A stretch of DNA of 7,095 nt from the NCBI GenBank assembly GCA_014379815.1, contig JACMLA010000251.1, positions 1 to 7,095 of the forward strand, read 5' to 3'. The notes below the pieces were generated by a model. It ran no database searches and was not told where the DNA came from. It was given only the letters and a program-made list of their open reading frames with translations. Shown piece by piece: positions 6,401-7,095 of the stretch (position 1 is the stretch's first letter; each line of letters begins with the position of its first letter). Made by a program: the position numbers and the translations under genes. This DNA is from Bryobacteraceae bacterium. Its GTDB lineage: Bacteria > Acidobacteriota > Terriglobia > Bryobacterales > Bryobacteraceae.

Positions 6401-7026
6401 AGATCCAGGAGTTTGAGAAAACGCTTCCCTCCGGTGTGCGCATGGAGATTGCAGGCGAATTCAAAGAGCAGAACAAAGGTTTCGGCGAACTCGGGATGGT
6501 GATGCTGGTCTCGGTTCTTTCGATTTACTTTGCGTTAGTCGTGCAATTTCGCCACGCGATTAAACCGCTGATTGTGTTTGCCGCAATTCCGTTCGGAATT
6601 GTAGGCGGACTCCTTGGTCTCGAAATCATGGGCGCGCCTTTTGGCTTTATGGCCTTTCTCGGAGTGGCCAGCCTGGTCGGCGTCATTGTCAGCCACATCA
6701 TTGTTTTGTTCGATTTCATCGAAGAGCGGCACGAAGCGGGCGAACCTCTGGTGGAGGCTCTGCTCGATGCCGGGATTCTCCGCCTCCGGCCTGTGCTGAT
6801 TACGGTCGGAGCAACCGTCATAGCTCTGATCCCACTCGCGTCCGAGGGCGGGCCATTGTGGGAGCCTCTGTGCTATGTCCAGATCGGCGGTTTGACCGTA
6901 TCCACGATGGTGACACTGATTCTGGTGCCTGTGGTGTACGCAATCTTCGTGCGTGATCTGAAATGGGTCAAGTGGGATGAAATCCCCGCGGGGGCACGGG
7001 CTACACCGGAGCTGGTTGAGGCTTAA
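3469..7026 (+). CDS. RND-family efflux permease, long variant (proton-driven inner-membrane pump)
   Basis: At 1185 residues this is about 135 longer than AcrB. The twelve-segment RND layout is visible: TM1 at 22-40, first periplasmic porter region to 474, TM2-TM6 at about 475-628, TM7 at 659-680, second porter region 681-1005, TM8-TM12 at 1007-1161. TM1 is followed by MPQRKDPEIPVRD, matching the usual 'P..l.P.i..p' start. TM4 has the proton-relay pair D540-D541 in GLLVDDPVVAGDAI. It lacks the DFGxxxDG signature of heavy-metal (CzcA/CusA) pumps, so it is closer to the drug/hydrophobe group. TM11 keeps R1105 and T1112, equivalent to AcrB R971 and T978. TM10 has S1075-H1076 where AcrB has K940-N941. 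Extra length lies mainly at about 154-279, inside porter subdomain PN2. Start ATG 3469 follows AGCAGG by about ten bases. The protein family is certain; substrate and mechanism details are not. Confidence 0.96.
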   Translation: MSHHQNLDNKHNTARYFVENRQVSWAVLVGVAVWGLWGYVNMPQRKDPEIPVRDTLAIVRWPGMPAERIEQLATKKVEEALAQNTHVTELRSVTRPGVAYIFAKFDEKLEGTGRELDDLQGKLATLQLPSGVMPVELVKDFGDTATLMLTVASPPADRMDLDLRAREIGQVLRPGRVSVIWPAARTLQSSELSRVTQRIGQWLEESGAGKQIQSLTGSGFAGFDLQTTKSPAEILNRVKQLAITKLQIPELHPDVWEPIAVSDAAQVRSSLEQVAGAKFSYRELDNFTEKIEKALKTLSPVTRVNRSGLLPEQILVQYSQERWGAYGIPADRIQQTLRARSTVAVPAAINAEGRSLPVVPDADFRSTDEIANLLIPAGNGSNVYLRDFAEVERGYETPARFLNYFNYRDTQSKWHRARAVSLDIQMRSGEQIAHFDEVVTAELEKVKQQLPADLILDRTSDQPKQVEEAVELFMGSLWEAIALVVLVSWIGFREWRSALLMALAIPITLAMTFGMAQLLGVDLQQVSIASLIIALGLLVDDPVVAGDAIKRELGAGRPGMFAAWQGPTKLSRAILFATLTNIVAYLPFLLMSGDNRRFLFTLPVVMTCALIASRLVSMTFIPLLGYYLLRPHAEPTLQERRRTGFGALYYRTGLWAIEHRWAVLGVFVVGLLGIGYMASGLKQQFFPFERQYLSFAEIWLPENASITATAETTRKAEQIFKRVAEEYGRGKKHDGERVLRSLTTWVGGGGPRYWLTSNPEPQQPNYAHVLVQVQDKEDTAELLPLWQKALSREIPGATVDVRRLETSAPIGIPIQIRLSGDDVKVLRVEAAKLEQLFRSTKGSSRVRDDWGEDILTAHLNIDEARSAMAGVSPSDVASAASGGLDGTVMGSIRDRDREIPIQLRLRMEERASSSDISNLYVYSQTGQSRVPLSQVASLDYRMQPARIGRYQQFRTITVASFPQEDYLASEVLEAAMPKIQEFEKTLPSGVRMEIAGEFKEQNKGFGELGMVMLVSVLSIYFALVVQFRHAIKPLIVFAAIPFGIVGGLLGLEIMGAPFGFMAFLGVASLVGVIVSHIIVLFDFIEERHEAGEPLVEALLDAGILRLRPVLITVGATVIALIPLASEGGPLWEPLCYVQIGGLTVSTMVTLILVPVVYAIFVRDLKWVKWDEIPAGARATPELVEA

Positions 7027-7095
7027 CCAGCTCGCTCCTTTCGTTCGCACCTTAACGAATGTGCTGACTGCTTATGGCGGTAGCAGCTGCTGGCC
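7027..7095. other. Downstream tail without a recognised gene; weak hairpin
   Basis: The 69 bases after the permease stop contain TTCGTT (7040-7045) and AACGAA (7054-7059), able to form a 6-base-pair stem with an 8-base loop. There is no T-run after it, so an intrinsic terminator is doubtful. A perfect 10-base palindrome AGCAGCTGCT lies at 7082-7091. ATG at 7074 opens a frame to the window edge (MAVAAAG) but has no Shine-Dalgarno, so no gene is called. Confidence 0.3.

Noticed and set aside
3469..7026. Heavy-metal exporter of the CzcA/CusA type
   Set aside because: The TM4 signature DFGxxxDG of metal pumps is absent (GLLVDDPVV is present instead), and no Met- or His-rich metal-binding stretch was seen.
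7040..7059. Rho-independent terminator after the operon
   Set aside because: The stem is only six base pairs, AT-rich at its ends, and no T-run follows.
7074..7095. Start of another gene at ATG 7074
   Set aside because: Only seven codons are visible, there is no ribosome binding site, and the sequence is a palindrome-containing GC-rich stretch; nothing supports coding.

Overview
The window carries a complete tripartite RND efflux operon with its divergently transcribed TetR-family repressor, plus the first codons of a neighbouring gene that looks like ribonuclease R. The organism is a diderm bacterium: it has a TolC-type outer-membrane channel, a lipoprotein adaptor and an inner-membrane RND pump. 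Moderately GC-rich codon use and the style of the TetR, RNase R-like and RND proteins suggest an Acidobacteriota (Terriglobia-like) genome, but that assignment comes from memory of similar proteins and is tentative.

Layout. On the minus strand are the 5' end of a probable RNase R gene (1-148) and, 10 bases upstream of it, a full TetR/AcrR regulator (159-851). An 86-base divergent control region follows (852-937). On the plus strand are a TolC/OEP outer-membrane factor (938-2257), a periplasmic adaptor lipoprotein (2257-3453, sharing one base with the previous stop codon) and a 1185-residue RND permease (3469-7026). The last 69 bases hold no recognisable gene. No gene-free stretch exceeds 300 bases, and no rRNA, tRNA, CRISPR array, insertion sequence or integration site is visible.

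How it works together. The permease should take substrates from the inner membrane or periplasm using the proton gradient. The adaptor would bridge it to the TolC channel, which opens to the outside. The TetR protein probably represses both itself and the pump until a ligand binds. Two near-identical ATAC-N6-GTAT sites lie exactly 60 bases apart in the control region. One sits inside the predicted tetR promoter and the other over the predicted transcription start and first codons of the channel gene, so they are strong operator candidates.

What is unusual. The overall system is a familiar type, and I see no wholly new machinery. The points worth following are the paired operators (one inside coding sequence), a predicted leaderless GTG start for the operon, a roughly 125-residue insertion in the first porter domain of the pump, replacement of the proton-relay lysine of TM10 by Ser-His, and an extended lipoyl loop in the adaptor. 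The permease appears to belong to a distinct, long RND clade whose substrate cannot be told from sequence.
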